Source: a virus
Length of the DNA stretch: 31,090 nucleotides
Direction: 5' to 3' (one strand)
IMG/VR virus record: IMGVR_UViG_3300042534_000692
Location: 1-31,090 of that record
Part shown: positions 10,173 to 19,226 of the stretch, in pieces
Position numbering within the stretch: position 1 is the first letter of the stretch
Layout of the letters: each line of letters begins with the position of its first letter
Notes under the pieces: generated by a model
The model's database searches: none
Seen by the model: the letters and a program-made list of their open reading frames with translations, nothing else
Told to the model about the DNA's origin: nothing
Position numbers and translations under genes: made by a program

Positions 10173-10643
10173 ATGGAAAATGTAACAGATAGCTCTAAAA
10201 ATGAAGTTACTATTATAGACAATAGAGATGAAAAAGGTAGATTTAAGCAAGGAAACAATTGGGGAGTTACAAAAACTAAAAATACTAAACAAACACTTAT
10301 CATGAAACAATTCATGAATACAGATGAATTTATAGTTATTAATAAGAAAGCTATAGAGCTGGCAATGGGCGGTGATACTAAGATGATTGAGTTATTCATG
10401 AAGCCGCTAATTCCAAAACGTTCATCAGCGATTGTGTACTGCGCGGGGGTCAATGAAGGAACAGCTAAAGAACGCTTACAAGCTATACTAAATCACGTTA
10501 ACAATGGCTTTCTAACTCCGGACGAGGGAGAAAGACTATCTAATATAGTCGACAAATATACTAGAAATGTTGAGATTGTTGAGCTTTCAAATAAGATCGA
10601 TTTACTGATGTCTGAAAAAGAAAAAAGAGAGCAAGAAAAGTAG
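10173..10643 (+). CDS. DUF5681-like protein, probable terminase small subunit
   Basis: A 156-aa protein. The N-terminus has the DUF5681 sign DEKGRFKQGNNWG (residues 19-31). Next come helices with AIELAMGGDTKMIELFMKPL and the IPKRSS turn, corresponding to the family pattern 'ALxGDxxALxLxLERxxPPRK'. The C-terminal part, LQAILNHVNNGFLTPDEGER then VDKYTRNVEIVELSNKIDLL, is also typical. Such proteins occur in phage packaging regions and are taken as small terminase subunits that recognise DNA. It stands alone on the plus strand, about 9 kb from the large subunit across the circle. No strong ribosome site is seen. Confidence 0.7.
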   Translation: MENVTDSSKNEVTIIDNRDEKGRFKQGNNWGVTKTKNTKQTLIMKQFMNTDEFIVINKKAIELAMGGDTKMIELFMKPLIPKRSSAIVYCAGVNEGTAKERLQAILNHVNNGFLTPDEGERLSNIVDKYTRNVEIVELSNKIDLLMSEKEKREQEK

Positions 10644-10716
10644 TAGCATAACTACAAGGAGTAAATAGCAAAAGATAAGTGAAAATATAGGTGAAAATCC
10701 TATCCACCTGAACCTT

Positions 10717-10926
10717 TTATCTATGTCTTAAATCATTCTTAATCTCTCGTATATCTTCTTTTATACCTTCTACTTCAGTAGTTAGTTCAATTAATTTTTC
10801 TAATTTAGATTCAATAGAATCAATTTTTACAAAGTATCTTTTAACTAGTACTGATACTAATCCTCCGGCTAGCAAGATGCCAGACAATATTCCTGTTATC
10901 TCTCTTACAACAGCCTCTGCGCTCAT
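10717..10926 (-). CDS. Holin-like small membrane protein
   Basis: A 69-aa protein with one membrane helix at about residues 9-28 (EITGILSGILLAGGLVSVLV), then a coiled-coil tail (IDSIESKLEKLIELTTEVEG, IKEDIREIKNDLRHR). This layout occurs in holin or XhlA-like lysis helpers. It is the last gene of a minus-strand group with the endolysin and a papain-like amidase, which supports a lysis role. It has only one clear membrane segment, so it could instead be a holin partner. GGTGATT precedes the start. Confidence 0.55.
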   Translation of the reverse strand: MSAEAVVREITGILSGILLAGGLVSVLVKRYFVKIDSIESKLEKLIELTTEVEGIKEDIREIKNDLRHR

Positions 10927-10932
10927 TAATAA

Positions 10933-11433
10933 TCACCGAATTCTGTCTATATAGACAGAACGTCCGGAACCTTTTTTTAGAACTTCTTTCACAAGACTTC
11001 CTGGCGTAATAGCAGTTTCATTTACCTCAACACAATTCATGCGAATAACCGCATTTGCAAATTCAGCGCATTGCCATTTATCATCTTTTTTAGGTTTTAA
11101 ACCAAATGCTGCTCTTATACAATCATACCATGAATATTTTTCTCCTAATTTAGTATCGATAAAATTTCGTGTGTCAGGAAATAATTTTACATCTATACCA
11201 AAAATATGTGCAGGGAGTAATTTATTAATAGGTAAAAGACGTACGCCTTTCCCTTCAAACGATTCTACTACTGTTACAATATCATCTTTTATTTTATAAA
11301 TAATTGCTACATGACTATACGTCTCCTTTGTCCATAGCCTGATTACTTTTGAAAAAAAACTATTGCGAGAGACAGCTAGTAAATCACCTTCAGAAATTAG
11401 GTTTAATCTAATGCTGTCTTTTAATGAGGCCAT
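10933..11433 (-). CDS. Permuted papain-like (YiiX/NlpC-P60 superfamily) amidase
   Basis: A 166-aa protein with the circularly permuted NlpC/P60 order: the catalytic His comes first (YSHVAIIY, H41), E57 in VVESFEGKGVR, and the Cys later (KWQCAEFAN, C122). GDLLAVSRNSFFSKVIR at the start and GEKYSWYDCIRAAFG before the Cys also fit YiiX/YebB-like enzymes. Members cleave amide bonds in peptidoglycan or act on lipids. Between the holin-like gene and RusA/endolysin it probably helps lysis or wall penetration. AAGGAGG precedes the start. The exact substrate is not shown. Confidence 0.75.
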   Translation of the reverse strand: MASLKDSIRLNLISEGDLLAVSRNSFFSKVIRLWTKETYSHVAIIYKIKDDIVTVVESFEGKGVRLLPINKLLPAHIFGIDVKLFPDTRNFIDTKLGEKYSWYDCIRAAFGLKPKKDDKWQCAEFANAVIRMNCVEVNETAITPGSLVKEVLKKGSGRSVYIDRIR

Positions 11434-11446
11434 AACATCCTCCTTG

Positions 11447-11905
11447 TTATATTATTATTTCTTCTAATATTTTATTATAATGCATTTCTTCGGCTTCTTC
11501 TACTAAAATATGCAAGCCAGGAATTTTGGAATATTGTTTAGAAACAATAGCTTGGCATACTAATTTATCATCTTCATAGACAATTCCGGTGAGCGCATCT
11601 TTCACAGCTTTTAATAAGTTATCTACATCTGGTTTAAAGACATGAAAAGAATGATTAGAAATTACTTCTTCTTTCTTTTTTTTAGACCAGCTCTTAGGAG
11701 GGCTGAAACAAAAAATAACAACAATAACAACAGCAGCATCGAAAGGTACTCTATTGCCCATCTCTTTTATAGCATGACATCGAATTATCTTCTCATATTG
11801 AGCTGTTTTTTTGGGTGTATAAGCTATATATTTTCCATTAGTTATTACACTTCGATGTCTTAATTTTGATATTGGTATTAAATTATCAATACTTAATTTA
11901 AACAT
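11447..11905 (-). CDS. rusA: RusA-family Holliday-junction resolvase
   Basis: A 152-aa endodeoxyribonuclease that cuts four-way DNA junctions. The active-site region is intact: KPDVDNLLKAVKDALTGIVY (residues 91-110) followed by EDDKLV, placing acidic residues D93, D95, D103 and D112/D113 as in RusA. The N-terminus (IDNLIPISKLRHR) corresponds to the usual beta strand opening. It overlaps the endolysin gene by 8 bases, an odd place for a recombination gene; it may be expressed late to clear branched DNA before packaging. It could work with the Bet and SSB-like proteins. Confidence 0.9.
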   Translation of the reverse strand: MFKLSIDNLIPISKLRHRSVITNGKYIAYTPKKTAQYEKIIRCHAIKEMGNRVPFDAAVVIVVIFCFSPPKSWSKKKKEEVISNHSFHVFKPDVDNLLKAVKDALTGIVYEDDKLVCQAIVSKQYSKIPGLHILVEEAEEMHYNKILEEIII

Positions 11906-12296
11906 CCTTATATAATTCCCAATGCCCTAAATCACCTTTAAAATTTTTCCATTCGCTGGACGATTTAATAGGAATTCCTCTAATTGCAGCTATAGCTTGC
12001 GCAAAACCTATAAACCTATCAATTAAAACACCATCGCCCTTTTCATCACCGTTTATCATGCGACCATTAGCATACGGATATACGTCAACAGCAATTGAAG
12101 GATGTGTGTTGTGTTTGCTATCAGGGTAAGGGCATTTACTTAACCCTTTGACAAACATTTCGTTTTGATCTTTCTCGCCTCTATGCCCCCATGCCACCGT
12201 ACAATCTCTCCATTTAATAATTTCATTGAGCCAATCTTGAATTAACGGATGGCATGTTTCTAATCTAGCTTTCGATGTTTTACTAAAATAATACAT
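11898..12296 (-). CDS. Endolysin, M15-family zinc peptidase
   Basis: A 132-aa peptidase of the VanY/T5-endolysin type that cuts peptidoglycan stem peptides at lysis. Zinc-site motifs are SKHNTHPSIAVDVYPY (H62 and D71) and GHWEL (H125); the helical start HPLIQDWLNEIIKWRDC and WGHRGEKDQNEMF also fit. It has no signal peptide or wall-binding domain, so it needs a holin to reach the wall. AAGGA lies upstream. It sits directly after the tail fibre gene and before RusA, the papain-like amidase and the holin-like gene. Confidence 0.9.
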   Translation of the reverse strand: MYYFSKTSKARLETCHPLIQDWLNEIIKWRDCTVAWGHRGEKDQNEMFVKGLSKCPYPDSKHNTHPSIAVDVYPYANGRMINGDEKGDGVLIDRFIGFAQAIAAIRGIPIKSSSEWKNFKGDLGHWELYKDV

Positions 12297-12306
12297 ACTT
12301 TATCCT

Positions 12307-15300
12307 TTATTGATATGGTTTAGGATGAACAACTACATGCATTTTAAAATTATATGACCATCCGTCATTAGGTTCTTCTAGTATAGTAATAGAATGCTGA
12401 CTTAAAGAATCTATAGCCTGGATAGTTCCATTAGTTCCATCTCGTTCTCTGACTTGTCCAGCAGTTCCATTGAAAGGATTATACGCGTTTGCTTCGGCAA
12501 CGACAGGAACTGCTATTAAAGTAGTATTGTAATTAAAATGTGCGGCATGCACCATATCTGGTTCTACTTCATAAGCAAAACAAGAATGTATCGATGACGT
12601 CATCTGTCCAGTTGTTCCTATAACAATATTATTATTATAAGAACATGCTATTCTAGTCTCAGTTTTCTTTATTTCATCACGATCTTCAAAGCCTACAAAA
12701 CTATATCCCATATGCTTCGCAATCTTTTTAATTATTAAAGCATCTCCACTAGATTCACTTCCAGCAGTTCTGATCAATAAGCCCAGTCTAGTAGCTAATA
12801 TATTAAATGAAGATAAACTTATATCTTCCCATTTAATTACTGCATTACTTCCGCTTATAGTTAAAGTTGGTGAATTAGCAACATAAGACCAAGCTCCTGT
12901 TGCATTAGAAGATAAAGTAGGAGTTGATCCCCACGTAGTAATTGGGTCTTTTAAACAAGCATTATTAGTTGATGGAACCCATTGGATAATATCCATTTTT
13001 ATGCTTGTTATCCCGGTAGCTCTACCATAAAAACCGACAGATAATTTTTCTCCGGCGGCTTTTAAATCAGTTAGATAAGTTGAAAATTCATCGTTATATA
13101 GAGGTTCATATCCACCAAGATATCCTGAGCTTGTAAGCTGCAAAACTAATTCATTTTGATTAGATGTATTACGCTGGACATCAGCAGTAGCATTATGTAA
13201 TATTAAAAATGATGGCGTTACTAGGGTAGCGTCACTAAATGATGATAATCCTACGCCTTTAATCCAGAGAGGTATTTTACTAAAATCCCCAGAAACTAAT
13301 AAATTCTTTGGTGGATTAAAATTTAATAATGCAGTGTCTAAATTATAATATTTAATATTTCCCAATGAATTATTTATTAATGCATTTGTTATTTTCTTGC
13401 CATTAAGATGAACGGCTGCATTTGATGAAGTGCTAAATAATTGATATGTTGAGCTTACACCAATAATTTCATCGCATTCTATATAGACAGTTCCCCACGT
13501 AATGTTAAATGCTGGTGTACTAGAGCTTAATCCAGAAGCATCTAGTTTTTTTATCTTAATATAGGCGCGAGTATTGGCGTCGCCGCTAATATTAAATATA
13601 TTTCCAGTTGCAGTACCTGAAGTACGTATTTCATCTATGTCAAAACATGTAGTTCCTAATTGATGATTAATGCATGAATTAGATGAACTATGCAATAATA
13701 TACCTATCCGATGATATTGAATATTTCCACTGTTTCCTTCATTCAATATTGCACGTCCTGAACCGCTAGCACTCACAACATCTGTATTGAAATATGTGGG
13801 ATCACTATCTGCTGAAGAATAGTGTTCAATACCATCACCAGAAGTTACAAGGAATTTATGACAAGAAAATGATACCCCTGCTTTTAAGATAATATTTGAA
13901 TTGCTAAATGTAGCTCCTCGACAATCATATTCACTATCATCAATAGTTGTAAAACTGTCACCGGTATATGTTCCAATATCTGTTATATAGAATTTAGATG
14001 TTGTTGATCCAGCAGCAGTATTAGCACTTGTTAAAGTTAATTTAGGCTCACCGAGTTGCAGACCATCATTAGAATCATTGCCATTTTTCCCGATATAATA
14101 TGTGTTTATTTGATCTGGGAGACCACCACCACCAGCGGCTTGCCATGCGGCTGTTGTTGGCCCGGTTAAAGTAGGTACATCTCCTATATTTCCACCGCCA
14201 GCTGGCCAAGCTACTGTATTAATAGATGCGACAGAGCTTAAAGCTTTACTATTAACATCTAAATTTTTCCCGAGTTTAACTACACCAGTACCGTCTGGAA
14301 TCAAATCAATATTACCGTTTGCCGTCGAAACAAAGCTATACCCATTAACATCCAAATCACCACCTAATTGCGGAGTTGTGTCTTCTACTACATTTGATAT
14401 GCCCGAAGGATTTGAAGACCAGGCTGCAGTTGTTGGTCCAGTTAATGTAAGCACATAGTTTGTAGTACCACCCGCAACAGGCCATGTTACTGTATTAAGT
14501 GTTGAAACAGAGCCTAAATTACCGCTTGCATCAGCTGTAATAGTGCTTTGAATAACACCATTAGGAGTAGCATTATTAGCCAGAATCCCATTTGCAACTG
14601 TATACGCACTAAATGTATCATTTAGTCCCAAAAAAGACTGTATAGAGTTTAAAGTGATCCACGAAGACCCATTGTATACCTTAAAAGTAACTTGAGCATC
14701 TACGTAACAAGCGTCCCCTTCTTCAGTAGCAAGCTCAGTCCAGTCAATACTATTCCATTCGTAGATATAGTCTTTAGTAACCGATTGTGCAGTACCACTA
14801 CTAGTACCTGTAACTGTGTTGATATACCGATCACCGAGGGAGGGACTTCCAGGTTCGGCTGTTGTGAAATCTACCTCATTAATAACCGCCTCTTTCCAAT
14901 GCAGCCCCGCAATAAAATTAGAAATATAAGTTTTAACAGAACGCTGCGTAACACCGAGCGTGCTTGAATTCGCAGCCATTGTTATGTCATCCGAAAATCC
15001 AGTAACAGCATTACCCGTCGCTCCTTCAAATGACGTTGCTTTTACCTTTCCGCCAAATGAACTATCGCCCGATACATTTATCACATTTGCTGTTCCAGAC
15101 GTCGCAGTTTTAGACCCGGATAGCTTCATTACATTTAAGTTTAAAACAGCTCCCGAAGAATTAACCGTGTATGCGTTGCTAGCCTCTATTTCCCTAGCGT
15201 TTATATTTAATGTGCTATTTGCAGTTAACGAAATTGCAGATCCGCTCGGCGCATAAAGCCTGCCGAAGCTTAAATTGAACTTAGTAAGTGTTGAAGACGG

Positions 15301-16401
15301 CGCGGTTACCGTCACACAATTTCCGCCACCTGTTGCCTGAATAGTATTTATATATCCGCTCGTGTATGTGGCATCCGTTGCTATAAGTACACCACCTCCG
15401 GAGAGCGCCTCTATCCTATCGATATTAACTTCAAATTCACCAACAGAGTTTTGTACTGCTACTCCTGTCGACGTACATTGAACCTGATCAATCTCACCAA
15501 AAGCCTTATTACCCCCCGCATTTTTCTCAAGAGCTATTCCAGTACCAGAGTATAAAAGAGTATTTAATTTAAGAGATGAGTATTGATACACACTAATTTT
15601 TCCGTTCACCGTCGCGTTAGGTAAGTAGTAATGACAATATGATCTTGATATAATATCTTCAGTAAAAACACTTCCCGACAAACATACAATAGCAAACTGA
15701 TTAGTAGGTGATGGTACTTGTGCGACAACTTCTGCTTCAGCTTTAGCCAAAGTTTTAAATGGAGTTTGTTCGCTCTTTCCGTCATTTAACGTATCACTGC
15801 CATTTTCGTCTACATAATATATTTGTTTTCCTGAAAAATACGGAGCTTTAGCATTTAATTGCGTTTGAATAGCAGAAGATACACCCGACAAATACCCCAT
15901 CTCGGTTGGAGTAGCACCGTTTACAGTTCCGGTGCCATCAGGCACGATGTTTATGTTGCCATTAGATGAAGAAATAATATCATGGCCGTTTACATCTAAA
16001 TGATTTGCCAATCCCGTTGTCAAATCAAGAGTATTTCCGACAATGTTACCAGAAAGATCAACAGTGGCTCCACTCTCGACTAACCCGTCCGGCGTACTAT
16101 TGTTTGTAACAATTGCATTTGCCGTTGAATAAAACCCTGATACATCTCCAAGATCATCAAAATTTTCAGTATGCTCGTCTATTTCTGCATCAGTCATTCT
16201 AAGCCATCGACCAGAACCGACTGTAGGTTGTACTACTTTATCATCATCTGGTGTTTTAGTTGATGTCGGACTATAACGATATACACCTTTCGTTACTACT
16301 GTAATTATTCCCCCATCAGCATAAAGGGTTACATCTAGTGCTTTTAAAGTTGTCACATCCGCAACTGGTCTTTGAATAATTTGATGCTGTAAAATAGCCA
16401 T
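12307..16401 (-). CDS. Long tail fibre / tailspike protein with two beta-helix modules (1364 aa)
   Basis: A 1364-aa virion protein for host surface recognition. Residues 1-70 form an attachment-like head with YRYSPTSTKTPDDDKVVQPT and GSGRWLRM. TEMGYLSGVSSAIQTQLNAK at about 167-185 is a common phage tail motif. Two regions open like pectate-lyase-fold beta-helices: YYVDENGSDTLNDGKSEQTP at about 195 and YYIGKNGNDSNDGLQLGEPK at about 764, each followed by strand-rich repeats. The connecting part repeats LDVNG-NGNI-PDGTG and NTV-WP-GG-LTGPTTAAW modules. The first half looks richer in G+C than the second, suggesting mosaic assembly. The C-terminal 140 residues are beta-rich and may trimerise or fold the fibre. 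AGGAG precedes the start. No enzyme active site could be recognised. Confidence 0.85.
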   Translation of the reverse strand: MAILQHQIIQRPVADVTTLKALDVTLYADGGIITVVTKGVYRYSPTSTKTPDDDKVVQPTVGSGRWLRMTDAEIDEHTENFDDLGDVSGFYSTANAIVTNNSTPDGLVESGATVDLSGNIVGNTLDLTTGLANHLDVNGHDIISSSNGNINIVPDGTGTVNGATPTEMGYLSGVSSAIQTQLNAKAPYFSGKQIYYVDENGSDTLNDGKSEQTPFKTLAKAEAEVVAQVPSPTNQFAIVCLSGSVFTEDIISRSYCHYYLPNATVNGKISVYQYSSLKLNTLLYSGTGIALEKNAGGNKAFGEIDQVQCTSTGVAVQNSVGEFEVNIDRIEALSGGGVLIATDATYTSGYINTIQATGGGNCVTVTAPSSTLTKFNLSFGRLYAPSGSAISLTANSTLNINAREIEASNAYTVNSSGAVLNLNVMKLSGSKTATSGTANVINVSGDSSFGGKVKATSFEGATGNAVTGFSDDITMAANSSTLGVTQRSVKTYISNFIAGLHWKEAVINEVDFTTAEPGSPSLGDRYINTVTGTSSGTAQSVTKDYIYEWNSIDWTELATEEGDACYVDAQVTFKVYNGSSWITLNSIQSFLGLNDTFSAYTVANGILANNATPNGVIQSTITADASGNLGSVSTLNTVTWPVAGGTTNYVLTLTGPTTAAWSSNPSGISNVVEDTTPQLGGDLDVNGYSFVSTANGNIDLIPDGTGVVKLGKNLDVNSKALSSVASINTVAWPAGGGNIGDVPTLTGPTTAAWQAAGGGGLPDQINTYYIGKNGNDSNDGLQLGEPKLTLTSANTAAGSTTSKFYITDIGTYTGDSFTTIDDSEYDCRGATFSNSNIILKAGVSFSCHKFLVTSGDGIEHYSSADSDPTYFNTDVVSASGSGRAILNEGNSGNIQYHRIGILLHSSSNSCINHQLGTTCFDIDEIRTSGTATGNIFNISGDANTRAYIKIKKLDASGLSSSTPAFNITWGTVYIECDEIIGVSSTYQLFSTSSNAAVHLNGKKITNALINNSLGNIKYYNLDTALLNFNPPKNLLVSGDFSKIPLWIKGVGLSSFSDATLVTPSFLILHNATADVQRNTSNQNELVLQLTSSGYLGGYEPLYNDEFSTYLTDLKAAGEKLSVGFYGRATGITSIKMDIIQWVPSTNNACLKDPITTWGSTPTLSSNATGAWSYVANSPTLTISGSNAVIKWEDISLSSFNILATRLGLLIRTAGSESSGDALIIKKIAKHMGYSFVGFEDRDEIKKTETRIACSYNNNIVIGTTGQMTSSIHSCFAYEVEPDMVHAAHFNYNTTLIAVPVVAEANAYNPFNGTAGQVRERDGTNGTIQAIDSLSQHSITILEEPNDGWSYNFKMHVVVHPKPYQ

Positions 16402-16422
16402 TTTAAATTCTCCTATCTTTGT

Positions 16423-16587
16423 TTACTGTGTTGTCCACTTCTCTCCGAATTCGTCTTCCCATATGTCATAACCCTCGTCTTGAGTTGACGTCCAATAATA
16501 ATTATATACAGGAGATGATCCTCCTTTCTCTAAACAGTTACGCCAGAAAACCATTACTTGAAGCATAGTATGCATAGTATTTTTCAT
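16423..16587 (-). CDS. Small 54-aa protein between tail genes
   Basis: A 54-aa frame, MKNTMHTMLQVMVFWRNCLE then KGGSSPVYNYYWTSTQDEGY and DIWEDEFGEKWTTQ. AGGAAA lies 5 bases before the ATG, and it fills the otherwise empty 195 bases between two tail genes in the same direction. It is acidic and tryptophan-rich (4 Trp). The family is not recognised. It could be a small virion or fibre-assembly protein. Confidence 0.65.
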   Translation of the reverse strand: MKNTMHTMLQVMVFWRNCLEKGGSSPVYNYYWTSTQDEGYDIWEDEFGEKWTTQ

Positions 16588-16596
16588 TTACTTTTC

Positions 16597-16917
16597 CTAT
16601 TGTCCACCATGAGCGGTTACATAAGTTGTTGTTGTAGTTCTAAGCTGTCCATTAATAGTAGCTTGATATAAAATCTTTTTTGTAACAACTGGCACCCAAT
16701 CCCCATCTAATAATCCCCAATATGGATGTGGAGCTCCGTCTACATCTTCTACAATAAGATGTCCACCACCTCCAATATGAAGCATACTCACATAATTCGG
16801 AAGCTCTACATCTCCAGTCAATGCAGTATCATAATTAACTTCCCATCCCGCCTTAGAAACTATAGAAATCTCATTGCAGGGTGCATCTGGATTCACGTGA
16901 TTTTTTGTATAACTCAT
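16597..16917 (-). CDS. Small tail-associated structural protein (106 aa)
   Basis: A 106-aa protein with NEISIVSKAGWEVNYDTALT, a glycine turn HIGGGGHLIV, then DGDWVPVVTKKILYQATING and a threonine-rich end. It is beta-rich, in keeping with small virion or fibre-associated proteins. It has a strong ribosome site (AAGGAG) and lies between the two large fibre genes. It has no membrane segment or cysteine motif. The family is not firmly recognised; the structural role is inferred from position and composition. Confidence 0.6.
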   Translation of the reverse strand: MSYTKNHVNPDAPCNEISIVSKAGWEVNYDTALTGDVELPNYVSMLHIGGGGHLIVEDVDGAPHPYWGLLDGDWVPVVTKKILYQATINGQLRTTTTTYVTAHGGQ

Positions 16918-16928
16918 CTTCTATCTCC

Positions 16929-19226
16929 TTAATATTTAATAAAGTAATAAGCATATATATTTTTAGGTCTGGTTTCGCTTTCGCCAGATAAATCTATCAT
17001 ATCCCACGCCATAATTCCATCAGAGCCTGTATGCCAAGGTTTTCCGCTGTCATCTCTCCCAGGATAATGGCCGATCGGACTTCCTTGATTTCCTCCGAGA
17101 TCATTTGCCCTAACATTATGCCTATGTGCTCCATAAGCATCAGCTTGCGTGGTTCCAACAGCTTTCCCCCATCCAAACGCGTGGTTAGGTGTACGTGAAT
17201 CAACAGTGCCATTAAAATCAGCAGCTCTTAAAAATAGATCATCATAATTAGGAACATTAAAATATATAGAATTAAGCATATCAACAGTTATAGCTGCAAC
17301 TTGGGCAGCTGTTTCTGTTCCGTCTACTTTTATTTTAGAACCTAATTTACCAGCAGGAGCTGGATCTGTTCCGTTTCCTCCAACTTCGTACCACATATAC
17401 CTATTTTCTAAACGCCCATTGAAATTAAAGGACTCACCTCCGCTTAATGTTGATGCTGCATTACATGTTATTTGAGTAAATTGGGTACTTTTTAAAACTT
17501 CTAAAATTGCATATGCTATTTGTGCTTTTGCTGTAACAGGGTCATATCCAGTAGTAATATCAACTCTTAATCCAGTCCCTCCAGGCGCAGGGTCAGAACC
17601 AACCCCATTAACTCTAATCCACACATAATATGAAGTAGAAGTACTATTTATAGTAAAATATTCTCCGCCACTCCAGGCATCTGATGTAACTGTAATATTC
17701 GTTTTCTCAGGTGAAGATGCATCTCCTTGTTGATCTATATAAATAGAAACATGCGCAGTCCCAGCAGTTGCGTCTGTAACATTACCGTTAGATGTATTAG
17801 TTACTCTAATTGTATTTGACGCATGCCATTCAGTAGTCATGTCTGGAGTATCTTTACCATTAATATAAGTAGAAAATGAAAATCCAGTATCATTGTCACT
17901 CCAATTTGTAACTGCTCCAGTTTTAGCATTTCTACAGATACATGTATCTGTTGCTGATCCTGCTAAGGTATAACAAAAGAACCCATCAGCACCACTTCCA
18001 TAAATATTTCCTATCTTATTAAACAATCTTCTATAGGTGAGCTTATCATCAGTTCCAGGAATATAATCTGCGGCTTTATAAACAGTTCCATCGCAAAGTA
18101 AATATCCTTTTATGGATGTATCAGGAGTTGCTGATGTTAGAAGAGTGCCCACAACATGTTCTGCTACAGCATATGAATGATCAGTATCCGTCCAAAGAGG
18201 AAGATGCATTAAATCATCTGTTAAATCAGGAAGCTCTATACTCTTTTTCTCAACTTCAGCCATTTCATAAGTCTTGTAATTAAATTCTAATAATTCATCT
18301 CCTTTATTCATCTGCATATTAGTTATATCAACTTCACTAATAATATCTAATGGTAAACGTATACCTATTTCAAGATGATCATTATTGTCAGTTCCTAAAG
18401 TTTTCCCACTTACACTTGGAATTACTAAAGTTATTGTATATTCTTCCCAATCAGTAGTTAATTGTTCTAAAGTTAATGTTTCTACAGGCTCACTCGGAGT
18501 TCCACCTGTTCCAAAACCTTGCCTAACTACAATTTGAATTTGAGAATTCGTAGAACTTCTGGCTCTAATATTTATTGTTACTGTTTCACCAGATAAGGTT
18601 TCAGCTCCTTTTATGCGATGAACAATATCTTTTCGTGTTTCACCACCAGCTCCAATTGCTGTACATGCATATCTTAAATAATATTTAGGATTCTCAGGAA
18701 CATCAGTCTGACCTAAAACAAATTCATTGAATGTTAATGAATTCGTTGCATTAATATTATTTCTTTTAAAATTCCAGTTATCAGCTGCAATAAGAACATA
18801 TTCAGTGCTATTAAGATCTTCATTTGTGTATTCTTCTTGATAATGAAATCTAAACTGTGGATTTAATAAATAATTAGTAGGATCAAATTCAGTAACTACT
18901 GGTGGACCCTCTCCAGCTGATGATGGAAAATTATCAAAACTTTTAATCAATGTGCTATCACTTGCTCTTACTTCTATATAATATGGTTCATCATTTGCAA
19001 AATAAGGTGCTGACATTGATCCCGCAGAATCTAAAGTATGAGGATTAGCATATGCAGGAGGCGTTGTTGCAGGAGGAGTAATAACATCTGTTTCATATAC
19101 TGCTTTTCGTGTATCATGATCAGTTGCTTTAGACCATTGTACTGTCCCGGCAATTAAAGGGAGGCCATTTTGATCACAATAATAATCTATACATTTTGGT
19201 TGTAAACTATACCTTATAGTTGTCAT
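16929..19226 (-). CDS. Tail fibre / tailspike with head-binding N-terminus and collar-like domain (765 aa)
   Basis: A 765-aa protein. Residues 1-100 resemble the P22-tailspike head-binding domain: PKCIDYYCDQNGLPLIAGTV, a proline-rich loop, HTLDSAGSMSAPYFANDEPY and YIEVRASDSTLIKSF. Residues about 115-320 form a jelly-roll-like carbohydrate-binding region (LLNPQFRFHYQEEY, DITNMQMNKGDELLEF). At about 368-415 there is a tail-collar motif: GYLLCDGTVYKAADYIPG then YRRLFNKIGNIYGSGADGFF. The C-terminus (AYGAHRHNVRANDLGGNQG) recalls fibre tips of collar-domain proteins. The stop and start overlap with neighbours suggests one late operon. It probably anchors adsorption structures to the neck. Confidence 0.85.
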   Translation of the reverse strand: MTTIRYSLQPKCIDYYCDQNGLPLIAGTVQWSKATDHDTRKAVYETDVITPPATTPPAYANPHTLDSAGSMSAPYFANDEPYYIEVRASDSTLIKSFDNFPSSAGEGPPVVTEFDPTNYLLNPQFRFHYQEEYTNEDLNSTEYVLIAADNWNFKRNNINATNSLTFNEFVLGQTDVPENPKYYLRYACTAIGAGGETRKDIVHRIKGAETLSGETVTINIRARSSTNSQIQIVVRQGFGTGGTPSEPVETLTLEQLTTDWEEYTITLVIPSVSGKTLGTDNNDHLEIGIRLPLDIISEVDITNMQMNKGDELLEFNYKTYEMAEVEKKSIELPDLTDDLMHLPLWTDTDHSYAVAEHVVGTLLTSATPDTSIKGYLLCDGTVYKAADYIPGTDDKLTYRRLFNKIGNIYGSGADGFFCYTLAGSATDTCICRNAKTGAVTNWSDNDTGFSFSTYINGKDTPDMTTEWHASNTIRVTNTSNGNVTDATAGTAHVSIYIDQQGDASSPEKTNITVTSDAWSGGEYFTINSTSTSYYVWIRVNGVGSDPAPGGTGLRVDITTGYDPVTAKAQIAYAILEVLKSTQFTQITCNAASTLSGGESFNFNGRLENRYMWYEVGGNGTDPAPAGKLGSKIKVDGTETAAQVAAITVDMLNSIYFNVPNYDDLFLRAADFNGTVDSRTPNHAFGWGKAVGTTQADAYGAHRHNVRANDLGGNQGSPIGHYPGRDDSGKPWHTGSDGIMAWDMIDLSGESETRPKNIYAYYFIKY

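Noticed and set aside
10104-10190. Lys/Ala-rich short plus-strand frame (KKAARKAAGAEKIRKNKK) overlapping the small-terminase start
   Set aside because: No start codon after the in-frame stop. It may be a leader peptide relic, but it cannot be called a gene.
10689-10709. AGGTG...CACCT hairpin between the convergent small-terminase and holin-like genes
   Set aside because: Only 5 bp with an 11-base loop and no good T-run, so too weak to call a terminator; it competes with the alternative ATAGG/CCTAT pairing.
14692-15256. Two plus-strand frames of 91 and 98 codons inside the fibre gene
   Set aside because: Shadows of the 1364-aa fibre reading frame; no ribosome sites and no recognisable protein.
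12307-16401. Diversity-generating retroelement acting on the fibre
   Set aside because: No reverse transcriptase gene and no template/variable repeat pair with A-specific changes was seen; the repeats are modules within the fibre.
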